A stretch of 64,000 nt of DNA from Halalkalicoccus paucihalophilus (GCF_001593955.1 NZ_LTAZ01000017.1:124001-188000); one strand, 5' to 3'. Positions 1-8,810 are shown, numbered from the stretch's first letter. Notes: generated from the letters alone by a model not told the origin. Made by a program: numbers and translations.

Positions 1-505
1 ACTTGTTTACCACGACGGCCCGGACCAGCACGTCGCGGCGTTCGAGTGCCTCGACGGTAAGCGCCGTGTGATTGAGCGTACCAAGTCCCGAGCGGGCGAC
101 GACGACTGCAGGCAGATCGAGGTCGGCCACCAGGTCAACGACTTCCTTGCCCTCGGTGAGTGGTACCCTGAGTCCGCCGATGCCTTCGACGACGCCGACG
201 TCGGCGGTCGCGAGTTCGCGCTCACAGCCAGCGCGGATCTCCGCGTAGGAGATCGAGACGCCCTCCTGCTCTGCGGCGACTGCCGGCGCCAGGGCGGGTT
301 CGAGCCGTTCGAGACAGACCGCGGCCCGCTCGTCGCCGCAGGCCTCGGCAATGAAGCCGGCGTCGTCGTCGGGCGGATAGCCCGTCTGCGCAGGCTTGAT
401 CCCGCAGGCGTCGAGACCCTCCCCGCGGAGCCACCCGACGAGGCCGGCCGTAACGACCGTCTTGCCGACGCCTGTGTCCGTCCCGACGACAGTAAACGAC
501 CTCAT
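1..505 (-). CDS. bioD: Dethiobiotin synthetase BioD (3' end cut by window edge)
   Basis: ATP-dependent dethiobiotin synthetase closes the ureido ring of 7,8-diaminopelargonate in biotin synthesis. The protein starts MRSFTVVGTDTGVGKT, and GTDTGVGKT is the BioD P-loop. It continues with GIKPAQTGYP and VEGIGGLRVPL, the substrate loop and the second nucleotide-binding region. About 168 residues are visible; the usual length is about 220, so the C-terminus lies outside the window. The ATG overlaps the bioF stop codon by 4 bp (ATGA), which supports this start and translational coupling. It is the last visible gene of the bioB-bioU-bioF-bioD operon. Identity is confident; completeness cannot be judged. 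Confidence 0.93.
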   Translation of the reverse strand, partial: MRSFTVVGTDTGVGKTVVTAGLVGWLRGEGLDACGIKPAQTGYPPDDDAGFIAEACGDERAAVCLERLEPALAPAVAAEQEGVSISYAEIRAGCERELATADVGVVEGIGGLRVPLTEGKEVVDLVADLDLPAVVVARSGLGTLNHTALTVEALERRDVLVRAVVVNK

Positions 506-1749
506 ATTAGTCCTAGTGCCGAGCCCGCTGTCTGAAAGGCGGCGAGACAGGCGTCGACGTCCTCGGTGGTGTGGGTCGCCATGGGAGCGATCCGGATGCG
601 ACTCGTTCCTTCCAGTACCGTCGGTGGGCGAATCGCCGGCGCGATCACGTCGTGCTCGCGAAGGCGTTCACCCAACGCGAGCGCGTCCGCCCGATCGCCA
701 ACGACGACGGGGAGGATCTGGGTGTCGCCCCAGACTTCGTAGCCCATGGATCCGAGACCGTCGCGCAGTCGGTCGACGTTCGCCCAGAGCCGCTCGCGCT
801 GGCGTTCGTCCTCCCGGGCGACCCGCAGGGCTTCCCGCGCGGCGCTGGCCGCCGGCGGTGCCAGCCCGGTCGAGAACACGAACGTCCGCGCGGCGTTCAG
901 CAGATGCTCGACGAGTACCTCACTTCCGGCGACGTAGCCACCCTGGCTCCCCAGAGCCTTCGAGAGCGTGCCCATTTGTATGTGGACGCGGTCTTCGAGA
1001 CCCTCACGCTGGACGATACCGCCACCGCTCTCGTAGAGGCCCGTCGCGTGAGCCTCGTCGACCATCACCCACGCGCCGTACCGCTCTGCCACGTCACAGA
1101 TGTCGGCGATGGGGGCGACGTCGCCGCCCATACTGAATACCGAGTCCGTGAGCACGAGCCACTGCTCGTTGTCGCCGCCCTCGCGTTCGCGAAGCGCCAT
1201 CGCCGCGGCCAGTGCCTCGGGATCGCAGTGGTCATAGACGACCGTCTCGGCTTCCGAGAGACGACAGCCGTCAATGATACTCGCGTGGTTGAGTTCGTCC
1301 GAGAAGACCACGTTCGGGTCGAGCGCCGTGATGGCCCCGACGTTGGTAGCGTATCCCGAGGAGAACACCAGCGCGCGTTCGGCGCGTTTCGCGTCCGCGA
1401 GGTCGCGTTCGAGCGCCCGATGGACACCGGTGTCGCCGGTGACGAGCCGGCTTGCGCCGGCGCCAGCCCCCACCTTGCGGGCGGCCTCAGCGGTCGCCGC
1501 CTGGACGCGCTCGTCGTGGGCCAGCCCGAGGTAGTTGTTCGCGGCGAAGACGATCTGCTCGTCGCCGTACTCCGGTTCGCTCCCCTTTGGGTCCGGGGCC
1601 ATCTGGGCACGGGCAGTCACCGTGTCAACCGGCTGGAGGTCACGGTACAGGTCGTCGCTCTTCCGGGTAGCGACCCACGTGTCGGGGTCGAAGCCGTGGC
1701 TCGTGTCCGCTTCTGGCCCCGCGTCGGTCGAGGGCACCTCACCGCTCAT
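502..1749 (-). CDS. bioF: 8-amino-7-oxononanoate synthase BioF
   Basis: PLP-dependent synthase that condenses pimeloyl-CoA or pimeloyl-ACP with alanine to give KAPA, the first committed biotin intermediate. Seen in the 415-residue product: FAANNYLGLAHDERV near the N-terminus, HASIIDGCRLSEAE, MVDEAHATGLYE (the Asp and His of the PLP pocket) and GTLSKALGSQGGYVAG, where the Lys of TLSKALG should form the Schiff base. Length and motif order fit BioF. It begins 1 bp after the stop of the BioU-like gene and overlaps bioD by 4 bp, so it sits mid-operon. The first ~20 residues are acidic and poorly conserved in type, so a slightly later start (for example near SHGFDP) cannot be excluded. Confidence 0.95.
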   Translation of the reverse strand: MSGEVPSTDAGPEADTSHGFDPDTWVATRKSDDLYRDLQPVDTVTARAQMAPDPKGSEPEYGDEQIVFAANNYLGLAHDERVQAATAEAARKVGAGAGASRLVTGDTGVHRALERDLADAKRAERALVFSSGYATNVGAITALDPNVVFSDELNHASIIDGCRLSEAETVVYDHCDPEALAAAMALREREGGDNEQWLVLTDSVFSMGGDVAPIADICDVAERYGAWVMVDEAHATGLYESGGGIVQREGLEDRVHIQMGTLSKALGSQGGYVAGSEVLVEHLLNAARTFVFSTGLAPPAASAAREALRVAREDERQRERLWANVDRLRDGLGSMGYEVWGDTQILPVVVGDRADALALGERLREHDVIAPAIRPPTVLEGTSRIRIAPMATHTTEDVDACLAAFQTAGSALGLI

Positions 1750-1750
1750 C

Positions 1751-2809
1751 CTAGAAGCCCGGCATCAGCTCCGCCGGACCGAAGACGCCGTACTCACCGG
1801 CTCGGTTGCGCCGGACGCCGGATTTCAGGTAGCCGAGCGCCGGCCCGTTGACGTTCGCCTCCATGCTGGTGACGTCGTCCAGCTGGAAGGTGTTTGTCCC
1901 CGTCTCGCCGTCGAAGGTCCGGCCGGTTACGCGAACCGTCGTGGTCGTGGGCTTCTCGTCCGAGCACACGTCGAGGATACCGCCGACGGTCACGTCTTCG
2001 GCGTCGCAGATATCGGCCCGCTCAAGCAGGACGTCGTCGGCGTGTTCCATGTCGTGGAATTCCAGGACGCCGTCGTGTTTCTGGATGACTTCCTCGATTT
2101 CCTCGTCAGACAGCTCCCGGGCCGTCTTGATGTCGTAATCGGGCAGGTGGGCGATGTCCTCACGGACGGTGCCGCGGTTGTCCTCGTAACCGCTTTTGAG
2201 CCCGACGCCCCACCAGATTTCGACTTCCTCAATCTCGATGAACGACTGGGCGGCGAGTGCAGCCGCGCCCGTCAGAAAGCCCGGGGTCGCGCCGGCCCCG
2301 CAGATGAACGTGATGCCCGACTCCTCGAAGGAGTCGGTGCGCTCGTTGAGCATGTCGATGACGCGCGAACGCTTGAGTACGTCAATGAGCACGCCCTCGT
2401 AGTCGGCCTCGACGAAGCGGTCGGCAACGCGCGGAATGAAGTCGTGTTCGAAATTCGGCAGAGCGATGAGTACCGCGTCGACGTGCTCGCTTTCGGCAAT
2501 CACGTCATCGATGGGCGTCTCCGTCGGTTCGGCCTGTCGGGAGGTCGCGACGCCCTCGTCACGGCCGGTCTGCTTGACTGCCGCCGCGCCGCCGTCGGTT
2601 CGTGTCTCGCCTTCGCTCTGGGGCTCGCTCGCGATGTTGCCTTCGGTTGCGGTAAGCAGTTCGTCCACGTCGAGACCCTCGTGGTCGACGGCGACGCCGT
2701 GACGGTCGCAGGCCACGACAGGCGTGAGGCTCTCCTTGTGCTGTGAGACTTCGAGCGTTCGTCGGCCGATACCACCCGTTCCGAGTACCGCGAAGTTGAC
2801 ATCATCCAT
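1751..2809 (-). CDS. bioU: BioU-like (S)-8-amino-7-oxononanoate synthase
   Basis: The Rossmann-type N-terminus (NFAVLGTGGIGRRTLE) and saccharopine-dehydrogenase-like body match the BioU group of cyanobacteria and haloarchaea. That enzyme reduces KAPA to DAPA using its own lysine as amino donor, a single-turnover replacement of BioA. No bioA-like aminotransferase is seen in the visible cluster, and this gene sits exactly between bioB and bioF. The lysine in LIDVLKRSRV (about residue 146) is a plausible sacrificial residue; an acidic low-complexity insert of roughly 20-25 residues (about 62-95) precedes it. The ATG at 2809 was chosen because an upstream in-frame start would overlap bioB. Assignment to BioU is inference from context and fold; an uncharacterised NAD(P) oxidoreductase is the alternative. 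Confidence 0.72.
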   Translation of the reverse strand: MDDVNFAVLGTGGIGRRTLEVSQHKESLTPVVACDRHGVAVDHEGLDVDELLTATEGNIASEPQSEGETRTDGGAAAVKQTGRDEGVATSRQAEPTETPIDDVIAESEHVDAVLIALPNFEHDFIPRVADRFVEADYEGVLIDVLKRSRVIDMLNERTDSFEESGITFICGAGATPGFLTGAAALAAQSFIEIEEVEIWWGVGLKSGYEDNRGTVREDIAHLPDYDIKTARELSDEEIEEVIQKHDGVLEFHDMEHADDVLLERADICDAEDVTVGGILDVCSDEKPTTTTVRVTGRTFDGETGTNTFQLDDVTSMEANVNGPALGYLKSGVRRNRAGEYGVFGPAELMPGF

Positions 2810-2870
2810 GGCTGTAGTGTGTCGTGTATCGCTATCGAATTCGTGTTTCGTCCGGTTGATCGTGTGTTGT

Positions 2871-3989
2871 TCAGTCACCCATCTCGGCGTTGCTGGTGGC
2901 GGTACCCGCAGCTGTCTGTGGGTTGTCGTCGTCATCGTCAGCGCGGGCTTTCACTGCCCCGACGTCGAACTCGTTGGCGTCCATGTTGGGCCGCATGCCG
3001 GCCGCCTCCATCATCTTGATGTCGTCGCCCGGCGACTGGCCATCCGTGGTGAGGTAATCGCCCGTAAGGATGCCGTCCGCACCCGCCTCGAAGGGCAGAT
3101 GCTGTTCGTCCTTCGAGAGGTTAACCTCGCGCCCGCCCGTTAGACGGACCCGCGCGTGGGGGTGCAACAGCCGGTAGACCGCGATGGTCCTGATTATCTC
3201 TTCGGTGGTGATGTTCGCGGAGTCGCCGAACTGCTCGCCCAGCGGCGTCCCCGCAACGGGGTTGAGGACGTTGACCGGCAGCGAGGAGATGCCTACGTCT
3301 TGGAGTGCGATGGCCGCTTCCACTCTGTCAGTGGGCGTCTCGCCCATGCCCAGGATGACGCCTGCACAGAGGTCCATGCCGGCCTCCTTGGCTATTTCGA
3401 GGGTTTTTACCCGGTCCTCAAAGGAGTGCGTTTCGACGATCTCCGGGAAGAAGCGTGGGGAGGTCTCGATGTTGTGGTTGTAGTGGTTGATGCCCTCCTC
3501 GGCGAGGATCTGGGCTTCTTCCTCGGTGAGAATGCCGAGGCTAGCGTCGACCTCCACATCGGTTTTGTCGCGCACGAGTCTAATGGCCCGGAGGACTTCC
3601 TCCCACTCACCGGGACGCTGTTCCTTGGAGACCCCCTTCTCGGCGACGACGATGCCAAATCGCTGCGCTCCGTCGCGTTCGGCTCGCTTTGCAGCCGTGA
3701 GTATTTCCATAGGATCCAGAAATCCATACGTATCGATTCCAGTATCAAAATGGACTGACTGCGCGCAGAACCCACAATCCTCGGCGCAGTTACCCGCTTT
3801 CGCATTGACGATCGAGCAGGCATCGACAGTACCGTCTCCAAATCGTGACCGCACATAATCCGCGGCTACTGCTAGGTCTTCAACAGGCTGTGCTAAAAGA
3901 GCTAATCCGTCTCGGCGGGTTAGCTGTTCACCTTCTACCACGCTCTGTACTGCAGTATTAATTGTCGTGTTGTCGATCTCGTCAACCAC
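2871..3989 (-). CDS. bioB: Biotin synthase BioB
   Basis: Radical-SAM enzyme inserting sulfur into dethiobiotin. The CxxxCxxC cluster loop is seen as GNCAEDCGFCAQS, followed by GFLDPMEIL, YNHNIETS (the BioB hallmark), CAGVILGMGET and LTGGREVNL, whose Arg binds the [2Fe-2S] auxiliary cluster. At 372 residues it is slightly longer than bacterial BioB because of a C-terminal tail rich in Asp and Ala. GTG start. An AT-rich promoter lies just upstream. It is the first gene of the biotin operon and is separated by 61 bp from the BioU-like gene, the only real gap in the operon. Confidence 0.95.
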   Translation of the reverse strand: MVDEIDNTTINTAVQSVVEGEQLTRRDGLALLAQPVEDLAVAADYVRSRFGDGTVDACSIVNAKAGNCAEDCGFCAQSVHFDTGIDTYGFLDPMEILTAAKRAERDGAQRFGIVVAEKGVSKEQRPGEWEEVLRAIRLVRDKTDVEVDASLGILTEEEAQILAEEGINHYNHNIETSPRFFPEIVETHSFEDRVKTLEIAKEAGMDLCAGVILGMGETPTDRVEAAIALQDVGISSLPVNVLNPVAGTPLGEQFGDSANITTEEIIRTIAVYRLLHPHARVRLTGGREVNLSKDEQHLPFEAGADGILTGDYLTTDGQSPGDDIKMMEAAGMRPNMDANEFDVGAVKARADDDDDNPQTAAGTATSNAEMGD

Positions 3990-4034
3990 GTTCTGAAATC
4001 AGTTGACGAGAAGAAAAAAGTTAGCATGTAATTG

Positions 4035-4044
4035 ATTAAATAAA
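4035..4044 (-). promoter_or_regulatory. Likely TATA element of the biotin operon
   Basis: On the minus strand an AT-rich box reading TTTATTTAAT lies 46-55 bp upstream of the bioB GTG, the only promoter-like sequence between bioB and the nadC remnant. Position and composition fit an archaeal TATA box with a short leader. No operator could be recognised. Confidence 0.5.
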
Positions 4045-4064
4045 TATCTCTATATCTTATAAGT

Positions 4065-4507
4065 CTCTCCGTGGAATCGAAAAGCGGGCTGTGGTTGCTG
4101 GTGACGGCGACACTCATCGACTGGATCTCTCACATATGGTGATGGTCAAGGACAATCATATCGCCGAATTAGGGCTCAAATCCGTGATCGAATGGTTCCA
4201 TGAGCAAGTGTCGTTTACCACGAGAATCGAGCTCGAAGTCGAGAATCTTGAGCAAGTATCTCGTGCCGTCGAGGCTGGTGCCGATATCGTCCTTCTGGAC
4301 AATATGGATCCGGAAACGACCGCGGAGGCAGCCGATCGACTTCGGGACGTCGCCGCCGACATGGGCCGACAAGTGCTTGCGGAGGCCTCCGGTGATATTA
4401 CCGTTGCGACAGTTCCTGACTACGCTGCGACTGGTGTTGACGTGATCTCGATGGGGAGCCTGGCTCATTCTGGTGGGACGCTTGATTACTCCGTCCAGAC
4501 TGGATGA
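4065..4507 (+). pseudogene. nadC: nadC remnant (quinolinate phosphoribosyltransferase, C-terminal half)
   Basis: The reading frame resembles NadC from about LRGIEKRAVVAGDGDTHR onward and keeps DLSHMVMVKDNHI (substrate Lys and His), IELEVENLEQ, DIVLLDNMDP and ISMGSLAHS to the natural C-terminus. The N-terminal half (roughly 120-130 residues) is missing; the similarity stops abruptly at the AT-rich bioB promoter. NadC makes nicotinate mononucleotide from quinolinate, and without its N-terminal domain the fragment is not expected to be active. The open frame shows the truncation is fairly recent. An internal start at 4091 exists but would give only 138 residues. Confidence 0.85.
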
Positions 4508-4526
4508 GAAACCAGGGCCGCGATAG

Positions 4527-4651
4527 TCCCCATGGACAGCCGTTGTCGAGAGTGGAACCTCTCAGGGAGGTCCGTGGCTAGAGCCGTCACCAACCGTTCA
4601 CGGGACGTACCCGCGCTAGTAATCGTACCGCTCGAACAACTGTCTCTGTGA
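4527..4651 (+). repeat. Dispersed repeat R1, copy 1 (short conserved frame)
   Basis: About 115 bp here is roughly 85% identical to 24950-25065. Both copies contain an ATG frame beginning MD(S/N)RCREW; in this copy it spans 4532-4651 and encodes 39 residues. The two copies differ by a 3-bp indel that keeps the frame, which hints at a coding past, but the peptide is not recognised. It may be the tail of a mobile-element gene; no transposase is nearby. Confidence 0.55.
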
Positions 4652-4923
4652 AGGTCATTCGTATGTATTTGAGAGTTCTCTTAGTGTGCTAGTTCGTCCT
4701 GTCTCATGCGAGCGACCCACGTTTCGAGAACGTGATGGGGCTAATAGCGAACGAGCTCGTCTTTTATGTCAGTACTATTCATTTCAATATATTGATAAAT
4801 ATCTAAATAAACAATACAGTTGACACTGTACGAATTAGTGCGGTTCACACCAACTCATGGTGCGTCGGTTGCTGACTGCCGACCCAACCGCTCTAGCTCA
4901 GAGCGGTTTTTCCGAGGAGAGGA

Positions 4924-5112
4924 GTGTTCGAACGCGTTTCGCGGATACCCTATCTCCGGACCGAAAACGAGCGCTTGGAGGACCAGATTGAGGAGTTGCG
5001 AAACTGGAAGGTCGACGAGAGCACGATCGAGGACCTCACCGGTAGGCTGCCCGGGAATACTGGAACACTATTCTTGGGGCAATCGAGATACGAGTCTAAG
5101 CGAAACCGATGA
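4924..5112 (+). pseudogene. Coiled-coil gene remnant spanning the edge of repeat R2
   Basis: A plus-strand frame of 62 residues includes a leucine-zipper-like stretch (ENERLEDQIEELRNW) and then VDESTIEDLTGRLPG. The latter part lies within repeat R2, where the copy at 15311 has VNESTIEDLIGRLHG followed by a different frame, so the two copies have diverged by indels. This is probably the 3' end of an old regulator or phage-type gene. Function is unknown. The preceding 4652-4923 shows no gene. Confidence 0.35.
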
Positions 5113-5533
5113 CAGGTAATGGGGAGCCGCTTCACCCAGATGTGGGCGCTGCCGCGGTCGGGATAGGGGTTGGGGCCGTCCGCGACAGGTACAGCCACAT
5201 ACTGACGCCTTGTTAATGTTTCTGTAATATAGCATTTATTTATAAATTATCAGCTGTTACGGGATGAAAGGGCGACACTTCGGATAATGTGAGTAATCAG
5301 TAGTGACTGCCCAATCCGAAGCTGGAACCACTCACCAACTCCGGCGGTGTCTTGTGGTTCCAATCATGACAAGGTGTTCGTAGTCGATTCGTCTGTTGGT
5401 TGTGCGTCGAAAACCCCTCTGAGTCGGAGAGGTTCTCAGGAACGGTCGGGGTGGGTATGCGTGCAGCCAGGGGCTAGGCAGGCTGCAGTAACTCATAGCG
5501 CATCAATCGTATTAATTAATAGGTGTTTATCGA
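5011..5533 (+). repeat. Long direct repeat R2, copy 1 (~525 bp)
   Basis: This block is near-identical to 15311-15837, both starting at GTC(G/A)ACGAGAGCACGATC and ending in an AT-rich tract with TTAATTAATAGG. Conservation is strong through stretches without a good ORF (for example the region around 5340-5430), so an RNA or a site rather than a protein may be conserved. Each copy is followed within about 20 bp by a 45-46 bp CCTTGTGCAA element with a different interior. Sequence upstream of the two copies is unrelated. Confidence 0.85.
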
Positions 5534-5548
5534 CAAGGAGTTGACCAA

Positions 5549-5594
5549 CCTTGTGCAATATCTGGCAAGTGAGAACGGGTAGTGTTGCACAAGG
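5549..5594. repeat. 46-bp palindrome-ended element, copy 1
   Basis: CCTTGTGCAA and TTGCACAAGG flank a 26-bp interior. The arms are perfect inverted repeats. The interior shares nothing obvious with the other five copies. Confidence 0.8.
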
Positions 5595-5655
5595 CCAGGA
5601 AAAGATAAATCCGGCAGCTAGCCGCCGGAGACGTCACTCTCTCGATCCCTCGTGA

Positions 5656-6336
5656 CTACTGTTCCAGCGATGGGCTCTCGATCCGAGTTCTATCGTTCGC
5701 ATTCAGAGCTCGGTCGATGAGCCTCCCGTGGGCCCGCCGGAGACGGTCGGACAGCGCCTGATGAGAGACCTCGAGCTCGTCGGCGAGTTCGGTGAGGGTG
5801 ATCTCCCGTGGAACGTTATAGTAACCCATCTCCTTCGCTGTCACCAGCGATGTGTACTGTAATTCGGTCAGCCCGTGTACCGAGCCCTTGTTGCCCCCAA
5901 GGTCGTAGATCGCGTCGACAGTTGGCGAGAGCTCGTAGTCTTCACAACACACGTAGATCTTGGAAAGCGAGCTGTGGTCGGGACACATTATCTGAAACTC
6001 CCACGACTCGCCGCTGGTGCTCGCGGCCGTGATTTCGCCATCCTCCGTGAGTACCAGGCGAGCAACGGCTTCGGCTTCCTCGGCCCACTTTATCCGGTAA
6101 AGGCATTCGTCATCACAGTCAGCCACCGACGAGAACGCACTCACGGACGGATCAGCCACGAGCGCGTCCTCAAACGCCTCGAAATCCCCGGTGGCGACCC
6201 AGACGAACGACATGGTCGACTCCTCGTTCTGGCCGGCGAACCGTTCGACGCCGACGTGGAGTTCGGGCATCACATCGAAGGTGTGCGCCAGCGCGAACTG
6301 TTCAAGGGGTAATCGAAGTTCGATGATCGAGGCCAT
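5656..6336 (-). CDS. HTH-10 (bacterio-opsin activator-type) transcriptional regulator
   Basis: DNA-binding regulator with the haloarchaeal two-part layout. An N-terminal ligand-sensing-like region starts MASIIELRLPLEQFALAHTF and runs to about residue 150. A C-terminal HTH-10 domain follows (LTELQYTSLVTAKEMGYYNVPREITLTELADELEVSHQALSDRLRRAH, here described only by its ends LTELQY and RLRRAH). The ATG at 6336 was chosen because the 9676-10359 paralogue starts identically (MASIIE); an upstream in-frame start would add 23 untypical residues. Regulators of this type act as activators next to their targets, but no obvious target is adjacent. Ligand is unknown. Confidence 0.85.
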   Translation of the reverse strand: MASIIELRLPLEQFALAHTFDVMPELHVGVERFAGQNEESTMSFVWVATGDFEAFEDALVADPSVSAFSSVADCDDECLYRIKWAEEAEAVARLVLTEDGEITAASTSGESWEFQIMCPDHSSLSKIYVCCEDYELSPTVDAIYDLGGNKGSVHGLTELQYTSLVTAKEMGYYNVPREITLTELADELEVSHQALSDRLRRAHGRLIDRALNANDRTRIESPSLEQ

Positions 6337-6870
6337 GGGATAGTCACAACTGGAAAGTGAATAAAGGTTCAGATCCCTCGGAAAACCTACTTCTGTCGTC
6401 AGCAATCGGTCAAGTTCTGATATGAATGAGATCAGGTCATCTCGTTGATCGTATAACTACGTTCACTTGCGTTCAGTGAACAGCGCCAACTTCAGGTTGA
6501 TATAGAGTCATCGAGCCTTGCGGAACGACCGGCCCTGACCGTAGACGTAGTTGCACAAAGCTGATTCTATCTTTCCTTAATTATTGACATTTAATGAGTA
6601 ATACTCTAAGAACTACTGCAGCCTGATGGCCCCGACTGCACGCATCCCTCTCTATTCTCAGTTATACGAGCCGTTCTATTCAGAGAGATTTTCCCCGCAA
6701 ACCCAACAAGCGAACCGAATACGAACACAGTTTGTCAGAGGTGGAATCGAAAGATAGCGCGGGATTGGAGAGTGTTTCCGGCAAGCAGCTCTTGTACCGG
6801 AGCGTTCCTCACCGAGCGTATCGTAGACACGATGTTCTAGCCGTAGAGACCCAGCCCCTCCGCTGGAATC
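6337..6870. other. Intergenic region without a recognisable gene
   Basis: About 530 bp of mixed composition. It contains a single half of the CCTTGTGCAA element (GTTGCACAAAG near 6553). No frame with recognisable protein similarity was found. Confidence 0.5.
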
Positions 6871-7254
6871 TCAGTCGTCGTCGTGTTTGAGGTCGTCGTC
6901 GTCGGCCTCACCGTTATGAAGGTCGTCGTCGGGACGCGAGATGTGGAACTCGTCCTCGTTCTCTTCAAGCGGGACGACGGCCTCGATGTCGGTCGGGCGG
7001 TCGGGTCCGGGCGGGGCGAACGAGCCGTCGGTCGGCGCGCCGACGTCTTCGAAACCGTAGGCGGGGTCCTCATCATCCTCATCGAAGAAGTCCCATTCCT
7101 CGTTTTCGTTACTATCGACGTGAGGCAATGAGACCAGCACAGTCGCCTCCGGGAGCCGGTCGAGCTCGCCCGTGACCGCATCCAACTCCTCATCTTGCAG
7201 GATTGGGACCTTAATGTTCTGGTGGAATCCCGGTTCGAGGTACCAACAATACTT
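6871..7254 (-). pseudogene. Acidic protein, 5'-truncated gene
   Basis: An open frame runs from a stop at 7255-7257 to 6871 with no good initiation codon at its beginning; a TTG at 7185 is the first plausible start and would give 104 residues. The frame encodes WYLEPGFHQNIKVPILQ and then a very acidic C-terminus (NENEEWDFFDEDDEDP, ending in Asp repeats). The protein-like N-terminal part upstream of the TTG suggests a longer gene cut at its 5' side. Family not recognised. Confidence 0.4.
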
Positions 7255-7316
7255 TCAGCTCACGTAGCAGCGCTCACTAGATTATGTCCTATCTGTTCTG
7301 AAGAATACTGGGAGTT

Positions 7317-7409
7317 ATGAACTGGGAGTCCGAACGCGACATGGCGAGGGACGTGGAAGAGAACCCCGAACTCTACGCCGCGCTGGCTGACAAAAGTGAC
7401 GACGAGTAG
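7317..7409 (+). CDS. 30-residue ORF, unknown
   Basis: ATG AAC TGG frame giving MNWESERDMARDVEENP and ending AALADKSDDE. Codon use looks haloarchaeal (GC-rich third positions) against AT-richer surroundings, so it may be a real small gene or the tail of one. No family recognised and no SD site. Confidence 0.3.
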   Translation: MNWESERDMARDVEENPELYAALADKSDDE

Positions 7410-7530
7410 CTTACGTATGCAGCAGTCCGTTTCTACTACATCCTCGAGGTAGCACCCCTCCACGTCATAAAGAGGATCCCGCTCGAATAATATAATTAGC
7501 AAGTTGACTATAGGCGAGTTGTTGATCTGT

Positions 7531-8574
7531 TTATCGTTGTGATTCTCGAAGAATCAGTGGCTCAATAGCAAGCGTCCGTTTAGCGACCGTCACGACCCGA
7601 GAGACGTACGCTGTAAATAAGAAAAAGGGAATGAGCGTTATTGCAAAGGCAGCTCCGACCAACCACGTGATGTTCTCGACACCAAGTACACTGCCTGTCA
7701 GTGTCGTTGCATCGACGACCGTAACCATGACACCCGCAACTGCGAGTGCGGGAATTGCCGCATACAAAATGAGCTGTGAGAGCGTTATCAGTGCCCACTC
7801 GAAATACAGCGTCTTGACGTGTTCCCGAGCCGGGCCAAACATCGAAAGGGCCACCTTCAATTCATTCAGGAGATCATTCTCAGGTTGGCCGAGATCCTCC
7901 TGGTGATCGTGGAGGAGACGCTCGACTTGGAAGATCTTCCACCCATAGTTGTAGTCAAGTGCCGCGTGCATGACGTCGAACGATCCGAATTGGGCCCCTT
8001 CTAACTCGTCGCGCACTACCTCAGAGTTACCGATCAGACTCTCGGTGAACTGATCGACCTCCCACCGAAGTTGATCACTCTCAATATCGCTGAGTCCATC
8101 TCGAACTGCCTCTGCTCGATCCTGTGAGGCATCAACGAGATTTCGAAGAAATGCCGATGGATCAGCAGGACTTGGCGCTCCAATCAGCTCTTCTGTATAA
8201 TCACGGAAGTCCATCGAGTCTTCCATTCGGCCGCGTTGTTCGCCAAGTGGGCCATTCTCTTGGGAAATGACTAGCTGACCAATTGTCACGACAAGCGTCG
8301 TGCCTGTGACAACCACTGTGATCATCGTTGAAAACAGCGTTTCGATCGTGTCCCCCGAGCTAAGTTGGGGAATAAGTGGGGGCGGAAGAACTGTAACCGC
8401 AACTACGAACACGAGAAACATCGCGAGGGTCAACACACCGGTCACAACGAGGCGGTTTGCACTGAGCAGAACCCAGAGCTTGATGCGGCTTTCACCAGCC
8501 CGTTCGCGCATCGTATTAGCCGTACTAACGTCGACATCTTTGTCGACATTCGACTCGTCGATTTCAGAACTCAT
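7531..8574 (-). CDS. Haloarchaeal multi-pass membrane protein
   Basis: 347 residues, unknown function. A hydrophilic acidic N-terminus (1-30) is followed by hydrophobic segments near residues 38-62 (LVVTGVLTLAMFLVFVVAV) and 80-105. A long polar, helix-rich domain (about 110-240, with FLRNLVDASQDRAEAVRDG) follows, then two more hydrophobic segments near 255-285 and 295-325. The layout of paired transmembrane segments around a cytoplasmic helical domain suggests a sensor, channel or scaffold, but no catalytic motif is visible. It overlaps the upstream DUF4177-like gene by 4 bp (ATGA), so the two form an operon. Confidence 0.75.
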   Translation of the reverse strand: MSSEIDESNVDKDVDVSTANTMRERAGESRIKLWVLLSANRLVVTGVLTLAMFLVFVVAVTVLPPPLIPQLSSGDTIETLFSTMITVVVTGTTLVVTIGQLVISQENGPLGEQRGRMEDSMDFRDYTEELIGAPSPADPSAFLRNLVDASQDRAEAVRDGLSDIESDQLRWEVDQFTESLIGNSEVVRDELEGAQFGSFDVMHAALDYNYGWKIFQVERLLHDHQEDLGQPENDLLNELKVALSMFGPAREHVKTLYFEWALITLSQLILYAAIPALAVAGVMVTVVDATTLTGSVLGVENITWLVGAAFAITLIPFFLFTAYVSRVVTVAKRTLAIEPLILRESQR

Positions 8575-8810
8575 GCTGACTGCTCGTCCTCCAAACGGTC
8601 ATCGCTGTTTCGAACGGGACGTTCGAAGACGAGATATTTGGTCCCGCCACTCGTGTAGTCGATTGTTTCGACGAGTCGCCACCCATCAGCAGCGAGTTTA
8701 TTTATCTCGGTTTTTGGGTCCTCGGCTTCTTTCTTGGTATCGCCTCGGGGTGGTCTGAGCGTTTCGTATTCCCAGAATGTGTCGGATTCATCGTGCCGGT
8801 GACGACTCAT
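8571..8810 (-). CDS. DUF4177-like small protein
   Basis: 79 residues starting MSRHRHDESDTFWEYETLRP. The core EINKLAADGWRLVETIDYT followed by TKYLVFERP is the typical DUF4177 pattern (a small beta-alpha domain of unknown role, W-E-Y...GW.L...). The ATG at 8810 was preferred over one 69 bp upstream because the domain begins directly after it. First gene of a two-gene operon with the membrane protein at 7531-8574. Confidence 0.75.
   Translation of the reverse strand: MSRHRHDESDTFWEYETLRPPRGDTKKEAEDPKTEINKLAADGWRLVETIDYTSGGTKYLVFERPVRNSDDRLEDEQSA

Noticed and set aside
68..1851. Long plus-strand open frames across the biotin genes (for example 571-1851)
   Set aside because: They are mirror frames of GC-rich genes; the minus strand carries complete BioF/BioD motifs while the plus translations have no recognisable domain.
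4950..5198. Minus-strand frame shared by both R2 copies (MAVPVADGPNPYPDR)
   Set aside because: Present in both repeats, but one continues into unrelated sequence and neither has a plausible full gene; the plus strand shows more protein-like features, so no gene was called on the minus strand in R2.
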